A stretch of DNA of 64,000 nt, taken from positions 3,844,001-3,908,000 of the forward strand of contig LR782234.1 of NCBI GenBank assembly GCA_902825215.1, in the 5' to 3' direction. A program made the position numbers and the translations under genes. Source of the DNA: Pseudomonas fluorescens (GTDB lineage Bacteria > Pseudomonadota > Gammaproteobacteria > Pseudomonadales > Pseudomonadaceae). Each line of letters begins with the position of its first letter. The stretch's first letter is position 1. Shown piece after piece: positions 1-9,773 of this stretch. Below the pieces are notes generated by a model that was not told where the DNA came from, ran no database searches, and worked only from the letters and a program-made list of their open reading frames with translations.

Positions 1-1
1 G

Positions 2-883
2 TCGATGACCACCGAGTACATTCTGATGCTCGGCTTCTTCATCGCCTTCGCGGTCAAGCTGCCCGTGGTGCCGTTCCACTCGTGGTTGCCTGATGCTCAC
101 GCCCAGGCACCGACTGCCGGTTCCGTCGACCTCGCCGGTATTCTGCTGAAAACTGCGGCCTACGGCCTGCTGCGTTTCGCCCTGCCGCTGTTCCCGAATG
201 CCTCGGCCGAGTTTGCGCCGATCGCCATGACCCTCGGTCTGATCGGGATTTTCTACGGCGCGTTCCTGGCCTTCGCACAAACCGACATCAAGCGTCTGAT
301 TGCCTTCTCTTCCGTTTCCCACATGGGTTTCGTGTTGATCGGCATCTACTCCGGCAGCCAACTGGCGCTGCAAGGCGCAGTGATCCAGATGTTGGCGCAC
401 GGTCTGTCGGCCGCGGCACTGTTTATCCTCAGCGGTCAGTTGTACGAGCGTCTGCACACTCGTGACATGCGTGAGATGGGCGGCCTGTGGTCGCGCATCG
501 CGTACCTGCCGGCGATCAGCCTGTTCTTCGCGGCGGCGTCGCTGGGTCTGCCGGGTACCGGTAACTTTGTCGGCGAATTCCTGATCCTGATCGGCTCCTT
601 CGCCAGCGCTCCATGGGTCACGGCGATCGCCACCTCCGGTCTGGTGTTCGGCTCGGTGTACTCGCTGATCATGATTCACCGTGCCTACTTCGGTCCGTCG
701 AAATCCGACGCGGTGTTGCACGGGATGGACGCGCGCGAACTGATCATGGTGCTTGGCCTTGCGGTGCTGCTGGTTTACCTCGGCGTCTACCCGCAACCGT
801 TCCTCGACACCTCTGCCGCCACGATGCATGGCGTGCAGCAGTGGCTCGGCACCGCCTTCACTCAACTCGCTTCGGCCCGGTAA
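2..883 (+). CDS. nuoM: NADH-quinone oxidoreductase subunit M, 3' part
   Basis: Membrane subunit M of respiratory complex I, one of the three antiporter-like subunits that couple NADH:ubiquinone oxidation to proton pumping in the inner membrane. The window opens inside the gene; about 293 C-terminal residues remain of a family that usually has about 510. Visible are the conserved stretches [16 protein letters not shown] and [16 protein letters not shown], with the lysine and histidine of the proton path, among many hydrophobic segments. It is followed after 7 bp by nuoN, as in the standard nuo operon. The ATG at 5 is an internal methionine; the true start lies upstream of the window. Confidence 0.97.
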   Translation, partial: SMTTEYILMLGFFIAFAVKLPVVPFHSWLPDAHAQAPTAGSVDLAGILLKTAAYGLLRFALPLFPNASAEFAPIAMTLGLIGIFYGAFLAFAQTDIKRLIAFSSVSHMGFVLIGIYSGSQLALQGAVIQMLAHGLSAAALFILSGQLYERLHTRDMREMGGLWSRIAYLPAISLFFAAASLGLPGTGNFVGEFLILIGSFASAPWVTAIATSGLVFGSVYSLIMIHRAYFGPSKSDAVLHGMDARELIMVLGLAVLLVYLGVYPQPFLDTSAATMHGVQQWLGTAFTQLASAR

Positions 884-890
884 GAGCGCT

Positions 891-2354
891 ATGGAATTCA
901 CGATTCAACACTTTATTGCGCTTGCGCCACTGTTGATCACCAGCCTCACCATTATCGTGGTGATGCTGGCAATCGCCTGGCGCCGCAACCACTCGCAGAC
1001 CTTCCTGATCTCGGTCGCTGGTCTGAATCTGGCTCTGCTGTCGATTTTGCCGGCGCTGAAAGTCGCGCCGCTGGCCGTGACGCCGTTGCTGCAGATCGAC
1101 ACCTTCGCTTGCCTGTACATGGCGCTGATCCTGGTCGCCACCCTCGCCTGCGTCACTCTTGCCCATGCTTATCTGGGTGATGGCGGCTCAGGCTACCCGG
1201 GCAACCGCGAAGAACTGTACCTGCTGATCCTGATGGCCGCCGCCGGTGGTCTGGTGTTGGTCAGCGCGCAGCACCTGGCCGGTTTGTTCATCGGTCTGGA
1301 ACTGCTCTCGGTACCGGTTTACGGTCTGGTGGCTTACGCGTTCTTCAACAAGCGTTCGCTGGAAGCCGGCATCAAGTACATGGTGCTGTCGGCGGCCGGT
1401 TCCGCGTTCCTGCTGTTCGGTATGGCGCTGCTGTACGCAGACGCCGGTTCGCTGAGCTTCGTGGGTATCGGTCAGGCGCTGGCTGCAACTGGCTTGCCGA
1501 GTTCGCTGGCGCAACTGGGCCTGGGCATGATGCTGATCGGTCTGGCGTTCAAGCTGTCGCTGGTACCGTTCCACCTGTGGACGCCGGACGTTTACGAAGG
1601 TGCGCCGGCCCCGGTGGCGGCGTTTCTCGCCACCGCGTCGAAGGTGGCGGTGTTTGCGGTGATGGTGCGTCTGTTCCAGATCTCCCCTGCCGCCAGCAGC
1701 GGTGTGCTGAGCGACGTGCTCAGCGTCATCGCCGTCGCGTCGATCCTGTTCGGTAACCTGCTGGCCCTGACCCAGAGCAACCTCAAGCGTCTGCTCGGTT
1801 ACTCGTCCATCGCGCACTTCGGCTACCTGCTGATCGCGCTGGTGGCGAGCAAGGGGCTGGCGGTGGAAGCCATTGGCGTGTACCTGGTCACCTACGTGAT
1901 CACCAGCCTCGGCGCCTTCGGCGTGATCACCCTGATGTCGTCGCCGTACAACGGCCGTGACGCGGATGCCCTGTACGAATACCGCGGCCTGTTCTGGCGC
2001 CGTCCGTACCTGACCGCCGTGCTGACCGTGATGATGCTGTCGCTGGCCGGCATCCCGCTGACCGCGGGCTTCATCGGCAAGTTCTACATCATCGCCAGCG
2101 GTGTCGAATCGCACCAATGGTGGCTGGTCGGTGCGCTGGTCTTGGGCAGCGCCATCGGCGTGTTCTACTACTTGCGCGTGATGGTCACCCTGTACCTGAT
2201 CGAGCCAAACCTGCGTCGCCACGACGCCCAACTGCACTGGGAGCAAAAGGCAGGCGGCGTGATGCTGCTGGCCATCGCCCTGGTCGCGTTCTTCCTCGGT
2301 GTGTACCCGCAGCCATTGCTGGTGCTGGTACAGCAGGCGGGACTGGCGGGCTGA
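891..2354 (+). CDS. nuoN: NADH-quinone oxidoreductase subunit N
   Basis: Last gene of the nuo operon, encoding the antiporter-like subunit N of complex I. The protein is 487 residues with about 14 membrane segments and the family motifs [19 protein letters not shown] (near residue 225) and [16 protein letters not shown]. The ATG at 891, 7 bp after the nuoM stop, was chosen because it gives the usual N-terminus ([15 protein letters not shown]) and length; the frame is open further upstream but overlaps nuoM. A strong terminator follows 26 bp after the stop, so this is the operon end. Confidence 0.97.
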   Translation: MEFTIQHFIALAPLLITSLTIIVVMLAIAWRRNHSQTFLISVAGLNLALLSILPALKVAPLAVTPLLQIDTFACLYMALILVATLACVTLAHAYLGDGGSGYPGNREELYLLILMAAAGGLVLVSAQHLAGLFIGLELLSVPVYGLVAYAFFNKRSLEAGIKYMVLSAAGSAFLLFGMALLYADAGSLSFVGIGQALAATGLPSSLAQLGLGMMLIGLAFKLSLVPFHLWTPDVYEGAPAPVAAFLATASKVAVFAVMVRLFQISPAASSGVLSDVLSVIAVASILFGNLLALTQSNLKRLLGYSSIAHFGYLLIALVASKGLAVEAIGVYLVTYVITSLGAFGVITLMSSPYNGRDADALYEYRGLFWRRPYLTAVLTVMMLSLAGIPLTAGFIGKFYIIASGVESHQWWLVGALVLGSAIGVFYYLRVMVTLYLIEPNLRRHDAQLHWEQKAGGVMLLAIALVAFFLGVYPQPLLVLVQQAGLAG

Positions 2355-2380
2355 TTGCTCTGTTAGAACTGGAAACAAAA

Positions 2381-2408
2381 AACGGCACCTTCGGGTGCCG
2401 TTTTTTTT
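2381..2408 (+). terminator. rho-independent terminator of the nuo operon
   Basis: Perfect 9-bp stem AACGGCACC / GGTGCCGTT around a TTCG tetraloop, followed by a run of eight T in all. It lies 26 bp after the nuoN stop. Confidence 0.93.
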
Positions 2409-2409
2409 G

Positions 2410-2668
2410 CGCGGTTTTTTTCGCAGCAAACAGTACGTGGCGAGCGCCGCATCCGGTCCGGCTTACGGAGTCGAGGTCTTTTTCCGACACGCCAGTCGCG
2501 ACGTCTCCCCTCCCCTCTATCTCCTCTTCTCACTCCACATGTAGAAGCTTCCTACAGGTGTTTTTGCGAGCGGAGTCTAGCGTTGAATAAGCAGCGAAAA
2601 GGATGGCTCGGAGGCCTTGACCGATTCGCTTTTTGAAGTCAACACTATACGTAGACAGCGTACAGAAC
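2410..2668. other. intergenic gap before the toxin-antitoxin pair
   Basis: No gene is seen here. A short dyad (TGTAG at 2540-2544, CTACA at 2552-2556, around AAGCTT) is the only clear symmetry. It could be an operator for the downstream antitoxin or a decayed repeat; there is no further support for either. Confidence 0.4.
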
Positions 2669-3013
2669 ATGGATGCTCTTTTTATCGAACTTCCTGCGTT
2701 TCAGAAGCATCGCGACGATTACCTCGACGAAGACCTGTTTCTCAGCTTCCAGCTGGAATTGCTGAAAAACCCCGAAGCAGGCGATCTCATCGAAGAAACC
2801 GGAGGGCTACGAAAAATCCGCTTCTGCGATCAACGAAGAGGCAAAGGCAAGCGCAGCGGATTACGCGTCATTTATTACTGGTGGTCAGGCTTCGATCAGT
2901 TCTGGCTGTTCACCGTTTACAGCAAAAGCGATCAAGACGACCTGACGCCCGCGCAGAGAAAACTGTTCAGGCAAACGCTGGATCGAGAACTCAACACGAG
3001 AACCCCACTATGA
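2669..3013 (+). CDS. HigB/RelE-like toxin of a type II toxin-antitoxin pair
   Basis: A 114-residue protein of the RelE superfamily (HigB-2-like). Family members are ribosome-dependent mRNA endonucleases. Visible features are the basic core GLRKIRFCDQRRGKGKRSGLR, then RVIYYWW and the strand FWLFTVYSKSD, then a C-terminal helix rich in Q/R. The ATG at 2669 is preferred over an in-frame ATG 36 bp upstream because it gives the family N-terminus MDALFIELPAF. Its stop overlaps the next ATG by four bases (ATGA), the usual sign of translational coupling. Here the toxin comes first, as in higBA systems. Activity is inferred. Confidence 0.85.
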   Translation: MDALFIELPAFQKHRDDYLDEDLFLSFQLELLKNPEAGDLIEETGGLRKIRFCDQRRGKGKRSGLRVIYYWWSGFDQFWLFTVYSKSDQDDLTPAQRKLFRQTLDRELNTRTPL

Positions 3014-3324
3014 AACGTGACATTTTTTCCGAACTGATGGATGGTCTCGACGCCCTGGCCGATGAGCGCCAAGGCAAGATCACATTGCGCACCCACAAGG
3101 TTCAGTTACCCAAACTGGTGCCGATCACGGCCGAAGAAGTGGTCGCCATCCGTCAACAGCTCAACCTGTCCCGATCGGTGTTTGCGATGTACCTGCGCAC
3201 CAACACCCGCACGCTCGAAAACTGGGAACAGGGCCGAGCGACGCCCAATGCCCAGGCGACAACATTGATTCGTCTGGTTGAGCGCTTTCCACAGACGATC
3301 GAACAGCTCGCGGCACTGAGCTGA
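3010..3324 (+). CDS. HigA/NadS-like antitoxin, helix-turn-helix protein
   Basis: A 104-residue protein with a C-terminal Cro/CI-type helix-turn-helix (about residues 40-95: VVAIRQQLNLSRSVFAMYL then TRTLENWEQGRATPN). This matches antitoxins paired with RelE/HigB-2 toxins, which neutralise the toxin and repress the shared promoter. It overlaps the toxin gene by four bases. The N-terminal 35 residues would be the toxin-binding part by analogy. Confidence 0.85.
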   Translation: MKRDIFSELMDGLDALADERQGKITLRTHKVQLPKLVPITAEEVVAIRQQLNLSRSVFAMYLRTNTRTLENWEQGRATPNAQATTLIRLVERFPQTIEQLAALS

Positions 3325-3393
3325 TAGTCAGAATCGCTGACCTGAAAAATCAGGAGCCGGTCTGTTGGCGACTCGGTAAATCAACCAGAAAAG

Positions 3394-3417
3394 AAAACGG
3401 CACCTTCCGGTGCCGTT
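3394..3417 (-). terminator. terminator of the ABC importer operon
   Basis: Stem AACGGCACC / GGTGCCGTT with a 4-nt loop. Read on the minus strand it is followed by TTCTTTTC, and it lies about 20 bp after the stop of the binding-protein gene. It may also stop transcripts coming from the toxin-antitoxin pair on the other strand. Confidence 0.8.
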
Positions 3418-3437
3418 CGCTTCTCACATCTCCAACA

Positions 3438-5180
3438 TCACTTACGCGCATCCGCCCACGATTTCAGCAGCTCGCTGTAGCTTACCGTCTCGCCCTTCGG
3501 CTTCTCGTTGGCCAGTTTCGGTTTCGGTGCGCCCGGCTGGTCAAACCAGTATTGCGCGTCGCGTTCCGGGTTCATTTTCGGTGCGCACACGGCCTGGGCC
3601 TTGGAGCGTTCGAGGCGTTCCATGATGCGGTCCTGATCCTTGGCCAGGCCATCGAGCGCTTGTTGCGGGGTCTTCTCGCCGCTGGCCGCTTCGGCGATGT
3701 GGCTCCACCACAGTTGCGCCAGACGCGGATAGTCCGGCACGTTGGTCCCGGTCGGGGTCCATTGCACGCGGGCCGGGCTGCGATAGAACTCGACCAGACC
3801 GCCGAGTTTCGGCGCCATATCGGTCATCGCCTGCGAGTTGATGTCCGACTCGCGAATCGGCGTCAGGCCGACGATGGTTTTCTTCAGCGACACGGTTTTC
3901 GAGGTGACGAACTGCGCGTACAACCACGCCGCCAGTTTCTGCTTCTCAGGCGTGGACTTCATGAACGTCCACGAGCCCACGTCCTGATAACCGAGCTTCA
4001 TGCCCTCTTCCCAATAAGGCCCGCGCGGCGACGGCGCCATGCGCCATTTCGGCGTGCCGTCGGCATTGACCACCGGCAGGCCCGGTTTGGTCATGTCGGC
4101 GGTGAAGGCGGTGTACCAGAAAATCTGCTGGGCAATGTTGCCCTGCGACGGCACCGGGCCGGACTCGGAGAAGGTCATGCCGGCCGCTTCCGGTGGTGCG
4201 TATTTCTTCAGCCAGTCGACGTATTTGGTGGTGGCAAACACCGCTGCCGGGCCGTTGGTGTCGCCGCCGCGGGTCACGCTGGAGCCGACCGGGTGGCAGT
4301 CCTCGACGCGGATGCCCCACTCGTCCACCGGCAGACCGTTGGGGATGCCCTTGTCGCCGCCGCCGGCCATGGAGAACCAGGCATCGGTGAAGCGCCAGCC
4401 CAGCGACGGGTCTTTCTTGCCGTAGTCCATGTGCCCGTAAACGCGTTTGCCGTCGATTTCCTTGACGTCTTCGCTGAAGAATTTGGCGATGTCTTCATAG
4501 GCCGACCAGTTGACCGGCACGCCCAATTCGTAGCCGTACTTTTCCTTGAACCTGGCTTTCAGGTCGGCGCGTTCAAACCAGTCGGCACGGAACCAGTACA
4601 GGTTGGCGAACTGCTGGTCGGGCAGTTGATAGATCTTGCCGTCCGGTGCGGTGGTGAACGAGATGCCGATGAAGTCTTTGATGTCGAGGGTCGGCGAGGT
4701 GAAGTTCTTGCCTTCGTTGGCCATCAGGTCGGTGATCGATTCGGTCTTGCCGTAGCGAAAGTGCGTACCGATCAGGTCGGAGTCGTTGACCCAGCCGTCA
4801 TAGATGTTCTTGTCCGACTGCATCACCGTCTGCATTTTCTCGACCACGTCGCCTTCCTGCAGCAGGTCGTGGGTGAGCTTGATCCCGGTGATTTCGCTGA
4901 AGGCCTTGGCCAGCACTTTCGATTCATATTCGTGGGTGGTCAGGGTCTCGGAAACGACCTTGATGTCCATGCCGCGAAACGGCTCGGCGGCCTTGATGAA
5001 CCACTTCAATTCTTCCAGCTGCTGTTCGGCCGTCAGGGTCGAGGGCTTGAACTCGCTGCCGATCCATTTTTTCGCGGCATCTTCATAGGCGTCGGCCCAG
5101 GCAGATGCGCTCAAACCGCTGAGTGCCAGCATGGCTGCCAATGAAATGCTATGTCGCAGCTTATTGTTTTTATCGAACAT
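3438..5180 (-). CDS. ABC transporter periplasmic substrate-binding protein (glycerol/polyol type)
   Basis: A 580-residue extracytoplasmic solute-binding protein. The ATG at 5180 has an excellent ribosome site (AGGAGG, 6 bp away) and gives a Sec signal peptide of about 30 residues ending SAWA-DA; the open frame upstream of it runs into the neighbouring gene. The segments IKVVSETLTTHEYESKVL and YQLPDQQFANLYWFRADW resemble the binding protein GlpV of the rhizobial glycerol importer GlpSTPQUV, and the gene order here is the same. Substrate is therefore probably glycerol or a related polyol, but this is inference. Codons 4-7 form an A-rich stretch (AAAAACAATAA) of the kind bound by Hfq/Crc. Confidence 0.9.
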   Translation of the reverse strand: MFDKNNKLRHSISLAAMLALSGLSASAWADAYEDAAKKWIGSEFKPSTLTAEQQLEELKWFIKAAEPFRGMDIKVVSETLTTHEYESKVLAKAFSEITGIKLTHDLLQEGDVVEKMQTVMQSDKNIYDGWVNDSDLIGTHFRYGKTESITDLMANEGKNFTSPTLDIKDFIGISFTTAPDGKIYQLPDQQFANLYWFRADWFERADLKARFKEKYGYELGVPVNWSAYEDIAKFFSEDVKEIDGKRVYGHMDYGKKDPSLGWRFTDAWFSMAGGGDKGIPNGLPVDEWGIRVEDCHPVGSSVTRGGDTNGPAAVFATTKYVDWLKKYAPPEAAGMTFSESGPVPSQGNIAQQIFWYTAFTADMTKPGLPVVNADGTPKWRMAPSPRGPYWEEGMKLGYQDVGSWTFMKSTPEKQKLAAWLYAQFVTSKTVSLKKTIVGLTPIRESDINSQAMTDMAPKLGGLVEFYRSPARVQWTPTGTNVPDYPRLAQLWWSHIAEAASGEKTPQQALDGLAKDQDRIMERLERSKAQAVCAPKMNPERDAQYWFDQPGAPKPKLANEKPKGETVSYSELLKSWADARK

Positions 5181-5227
5181 AGAGACCTCCTGTTTAAGTT
5201 GTGGAGCCGCGTTGCCGAACGATTCGG

Positions 5228-5500
5228 TTAGCCCCAACGCATCACAGCCAACAGCCACACCAGGGACAGCGCGGACGCGACCCAGATGCTCCAGTCGGTG
5301 ACGCCGATTACCAGCAAGTGCAGGTAGGCGCTGCCGAGAAGACCGATAAACAAGCGATCGCCACGGGTCGTGGCAATCGGCAGAAACCCTCGCCGCAAGA
5401 TGCTCGGCGAGCGCAATTCCCAGGTGGTCATGCCCACCAGAATCAGACCGATGCCGATGAAGAACGCGGCGGTCGGTGTCGTCCAGCTCATCCATTCCAT
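5228..5500 (-). CDS. small inner-membrane protein of the importer (DUF2160, GlpU-like)
   Basis: A 90-residue protein, mostly hydrophobic, with about three predicted membrane segments. It lies between the second permease and the binding protein, where glpU sits in the rhizobial glycerol importer operon; DUF2160 proteins occupy that place. Two adjacent ATGs (5503 and 5500) follow GAGGAG; 5500 has the better spacing of 6. The gap from the permease stop is about 10 bp, so it is in the same operon. Its role is unknown; a part in assembly or stability of the transporter is a guess. Confidence 0.82.
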   Translation of the reverse strand: MEWMSWTTPTAAFFIGIGLILVGMTTWELRSPSILRRGFLPIATTRGDRLFIGLLGSAYLHLLVIGVTDWSIWVASALSLVWLLAVMRWG

Positions 5501-5510
5501 CATCAGCTCC

Positions 5511-6311
<801 letters not shown>

Positions 6312-6320
6312 GGCCGGGCC

Positions 6321-7183
<863 letters not shown>

Positions 7184-7187
<4 letters not shown>

Positions 7188-8296
7188 GGCTGCACCTCTT
7201 CGTCGCTGACTTCCAGCAGAAACTCATCGGCATAGACCATCAGCCACTGCGCCGGAAAACTGATGTACGCGGTGCCCTGCGGTACCGGTTTGTCCTCGGC
7301 CAGACGAACCTTCAACGGCGCGCCGTCGAGGTTGAGGGTCATGATCTTGTAGGTGCCGAGGTCTTCGACGTGGACGACGTTGGCCTGCATCGCGTCATCG
7401 AACGGCTCGTCCCAGACGTGAATGAACTCAGGGCGGATACCGACCTTGAGATTTTTCCACTGGCCGTGCTCGATATGGCGCTGCAAGGCTTCGGACAACG
7501 GCAGGTGCGTCGAAGCGAAACCGACGCCGCCGGGCTGCGGCTGCACCTCGATCAGGTTCATCCCCGGGCTGCCGATGAAATAGCCGACAAAGGTGTGGCT
7601 CGGCCGCTCGAACAATTCCCGTGGCGTGCCGAACTGGACGATCTGACCGCCGTACATCACCGCGATCTTGTCGGCGAAGGTCGAAGCTTCCAACTGATCG
7701 TGGGTGACGTAGACCATGGTGATGTTGAACTGCTCGTGGATCTGCTTGAGCTTGCGCCGCAGTTTCCACTTCAGGTGCGGGTCGATCACCGTTAGCGGCT
7801 CGTCGAACAGGATCGCCGAGACGTCATCGCGCACCAACCCACGGCCCATGGAGACTTTCTGTTTTTCGTCGGCGGTGAGGTTGCGTGCTTTCTTGCTCAG
7901 CAGATTCTGCAGGTCGAGGACTTCGGCAATTTCCTGCACCTTGCTGTGCACTTTCGCCTCGGCCATGCCCTGATTGCGCAGGGGAAAAGCGAGGTTGTCG
8001 AACACTGTCATGGTGTCGTAGACCACCGGAAACTGGAACACCTGGGCGATGTTGCGCTTCTCCGGCGTCAGCTCGTTGACCGCTTTGCCATCGAACAGCA
8101 CATGGCCCTGGGACGGGCTGAGCAGGCCGGAAATGATGTTGAGCAAGGTCGACTTGCCGCACCCGGACGGGCCAAGCAAGGCATAGGCACCACCCTGCTC
8201 CCAGATGTGATCCATCTCGCGGATCGCGTAGTCCTCAGCGCCGCTCGGGGTTTTGCTGTAGCTGTGGGCGAGGTGTTGCAAACGGATTTCGGCCAT
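7184..8296 (-). CDS. ABC transporter ATPase with degenerate signature motif, GlpT-like
   Basis: A 370-residue cytoplasmic ATPase with a canonical Walker A (GPSGCGKST, near residue 42) and Walker B (AILFDEPLTVID). The LSGGQ signature is replaced by LTADEKQ. A C-terminal regulatory domain of the MalK type follows (from about residue 240). The partner ATPase encoded upstream has a normal signature but an unusual Walker A, so the heterodimer should have one consensus and one degenerate ATP site. The start ATG overlaps the partner's stop by one base (TGATG). Confidence 0.9.
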
Positions 8297-9390
8297 CAGG
8301 CAACCCTCGCGACACGCCGGCCCGGTGCTTGCACCAGACGGCCCTGCGCATCGAAAACGAACAGTTTGTGGGTCGGGATGTAGATGCGGATCGGCGCATC
8401 GACGTCGTATTCGTGAACGCCCGGCAGATGCAGCACCAACAGGAAGTGCTCGTTGCGCACATGCAGGAAGGTTTCCGAGCCGCTGATCTCGGCGACTTCG
8501 ACGGTCACTGCCAGTTCCAGATCATCGTCGTTGCTCGGCACCAGCGAGATATGGCTGGGTCGCACGCCGAAGCGGTATTCGCCCTCGCCCACCGGACGCA
8601 GGTCGACGTTCAACGGGAAGTGGACGAAATTGGCGAAGCTGACTTCGTTGCCGGCAATGCGCCCCGGCATCAGGTTGATCGGCGGTTCGGAGAACAATTC
8701 GGCGGCCAGCACGGTTTGCGGCTGGTGATACACCGAGGTCGACGGGCCGCTCTGGATCACCCGGCCTTCATGCAAGATCGTCGTGGTGCCGCCCAGTGCC
8801 AATGCTTCGTTGGGTTCGGTGGTGGCGTAAATGGCGATGGTGTGGCGCGCCTTGAACAGTTCGCGCATTTCCTGACGCAGCTCTTCGCGCAGTTTGTAAT
8901 CGAGGTTGACCAGCGGCTCGTCGAACAGGATCAGTTCGGCATCCTTGACCAAGGCGCGGGCCATGGCCGTGCGCTGTTGCTGACCGCCGGACAACTCCAG
9001 CGGATAGCGTTGCAGAAACTTCTCGATGCGCAGCATCTTCGCGGTTTCCAGCACTTTGCTGTGGATGATGTCTTTCGCCACACCGGCCTGGCGCAACGGC
9101 GAGGCGATGTTCTCGAACACGGTCATGGTCGGGTAATTGATGAACTGCTGATAGACCATCGACACGTTGCGCAGACGCACCGGGCGCTGGGTGACGTCGA
9201 CGCCGTTCATCAGGATGCGCCCGCTGTCGGGCTTGTCCAGCCCGGCCATCAAGCGCATCAGGCTGGTCTTGCCGGACAGCGTGCGGCCGAGCAGAACGTT
9301 GAAGGAACCGGGTTCGAATTTCAGGCACGCATCGTCGATCCAGATCTGGCCCTCGACGGTACGGCTGACGTGCTCCAGGGTGAGTGACAT
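8296..9390 (-). CDS. ABC transporter ATPase, first gene of the importer operon, GlpS-like
   Basis: A 364-residue ATPase. The Walker A is GRTLSGKTS (residues about 36-44), acceptable but not the usual GPSGCGKS; the signature LSGGQQQR and Walker B LILFDEPLVNLD are canonical; a C-terminal MalK-like domain follows. The ATG at 9390 gives the family start MSLTLEHVSR and has AAGG 7 bp upstream; a longer in-frame start exists 42 bp earlier but would leave that ribosome site inside the gene. A sigma-54 promoter lies about 50 bp upstream, and an A-rich Hfq/Crc-type motif overlaps the ribosome site. Confidence 0.9.
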   Translation of the reverse strand: MSLTLEHVSRTVEGQIWIDDACLKFEPGSFNVLLGRTLSGKTSLMRLMAGLDKPDSGRILMNGVDVTQRPVRLRNVSMVYQQFINYPTMTVFENIASPLRQAGVAKDIIHSKVLETAKMLRIEKFLQRYPLELSGGQQQRTAMARALVKDAELILFDEPLVNLDYKLREELRQEMRELFKARHTIAIYATTEPNEALALGGTTTILHEGRVIQSGPSTSVYHQPQTVLAAELFSEPPINLMPGRIAGNEVSFANFVHFPLNVDLRPVGEGEYRFGVRPSHISLVPSNDDDLELAVTVEVAEISGSETFLHVRNEHFLLVLHLPGVHEYDVDAPIRIYIPTHKLFVFDAQGRLVQAPGRRVARVA

Positions 9391-9397
9391 GGCTCGG

Positions 9398-9413
9398 CCT
9401 TTTTTATTTTTGG
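9398..9413 (-). promoter_or_regulatory. Hfq/Crc-type A-rich motif over the ribosome site of the importer operon
   Basis: On the minus strand the leader reads CCAAAAATAAAAAAGG. It contains AAnAAnAA, the motif through which Hfq with Crc represses translation in Pseudomonas, and its last four bases are the Shine-Dalgarno AAGG. Confidence 0.6.
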
Positions 9414-9436
9414 AGTCAAGCGACCGGAGCAACAGA

Positions 9437-9451
9437 GCGACATTCGTGCCA
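9437..9451 (-). promoter_or_regulatory. sigma-54 promoter of the ABC importer operon
   Basis: Minus-strand TGGCACGAATGTCGC matches the -24/-12 consensus TGGCACG-N4-TTGC at all but one position and has the required GG-N10-GC spacing. Transcription would start near 9426, about 36 bp before the first ATPase ATG. The divergent gene encodes a sigma-54 activator. Confidence 0.82.
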
Positions 9452-9506
9452 GAAATGACAAGTGCTTGATTTTCCTCGAGAACCCATGTTTACGCGGGCA
9501 AGCGCC

Positions 9507-9563
9507 GTTCACAGCTGAACACTTTTGAACAGTCGGGTGATTGACAATGAACAATAGTGAACA
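9507..9563. promoter_or_regulatory. upstream activator sites: phased TGAACA repeats
   Basis: TGAACA occurs at 9516, 9526, 9548 and 9558, as two pairs TGAACA-N4-TGAACA with starts 32 bp apart. The first element also forms the dyad GTTCA-N4-TGAAC (9507-9520). The 10-bp and 32-bp spacings place all copies on one face of the helix, 65-125 bp upstream of the sigma-54 promoter, which is where enhancer-binding activators bind. The activator encoded next door is the likely ligand. Confidence 0.65.
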
Positions 9564-9608
9564 ACACTCTATGAACGCTTTTTGCCCGATCCTGGATGCA
9601 ACAGAGAT

Positions 9609-9703
9609 CCCTGTGGGAGCGAGCCTGCTCGCGAAAGCGGTGTGTCAGACGATGCAATTTTGGCAGACAGACCGCATTCGCGAGCAGGCTCGCTCCCACA
9701 GGT
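9609..9703. repeat. REPIN (REP doublet, GAGCGAGCCTGCTCGCG family)
   Basis: Two inverted REP palindromes (9611-9635 and 9678-9702) with a short spacer, between the importer promoter region and the activator gene. Confidence 0.9.
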
Positions 9704-9735
9704 AATCTGTGTGACTCTCAAAAGATCGGGCTCAT

Positions 9736-9748
9736 AACAATAATAAAA
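9736..9748 (+). promoter_or_regulatory. A-rich Hfq/Crc-type motif in the activator leader
   Basis: AACAATAATAAAA, which contains AAnAAnAA, lies about 26 bp before the activator ATG and just ahead of its ribosome site (AGAGG). It would matter only if transcription starts upstream of it, which is not shown. Confidence 0.4.
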
Positions 9749-9773
9749 TCGCTGCACTCAGAGGCTCGCCCCC

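Noticed and set aside
3552-5144. A 530-codon open frame opposite the binding-protein gene
   Set aside because: Antisense shadow of a well-supported gene with signal peptide and ribosome site; no domain or ribosome site of its own.
3438-5495. Binding-protein gene starting at 5495
   Set aside because: The extension overlaps the small membrane-protein gene in another frame; the start at 5180 has an ideal ribosome site and signal peptide.
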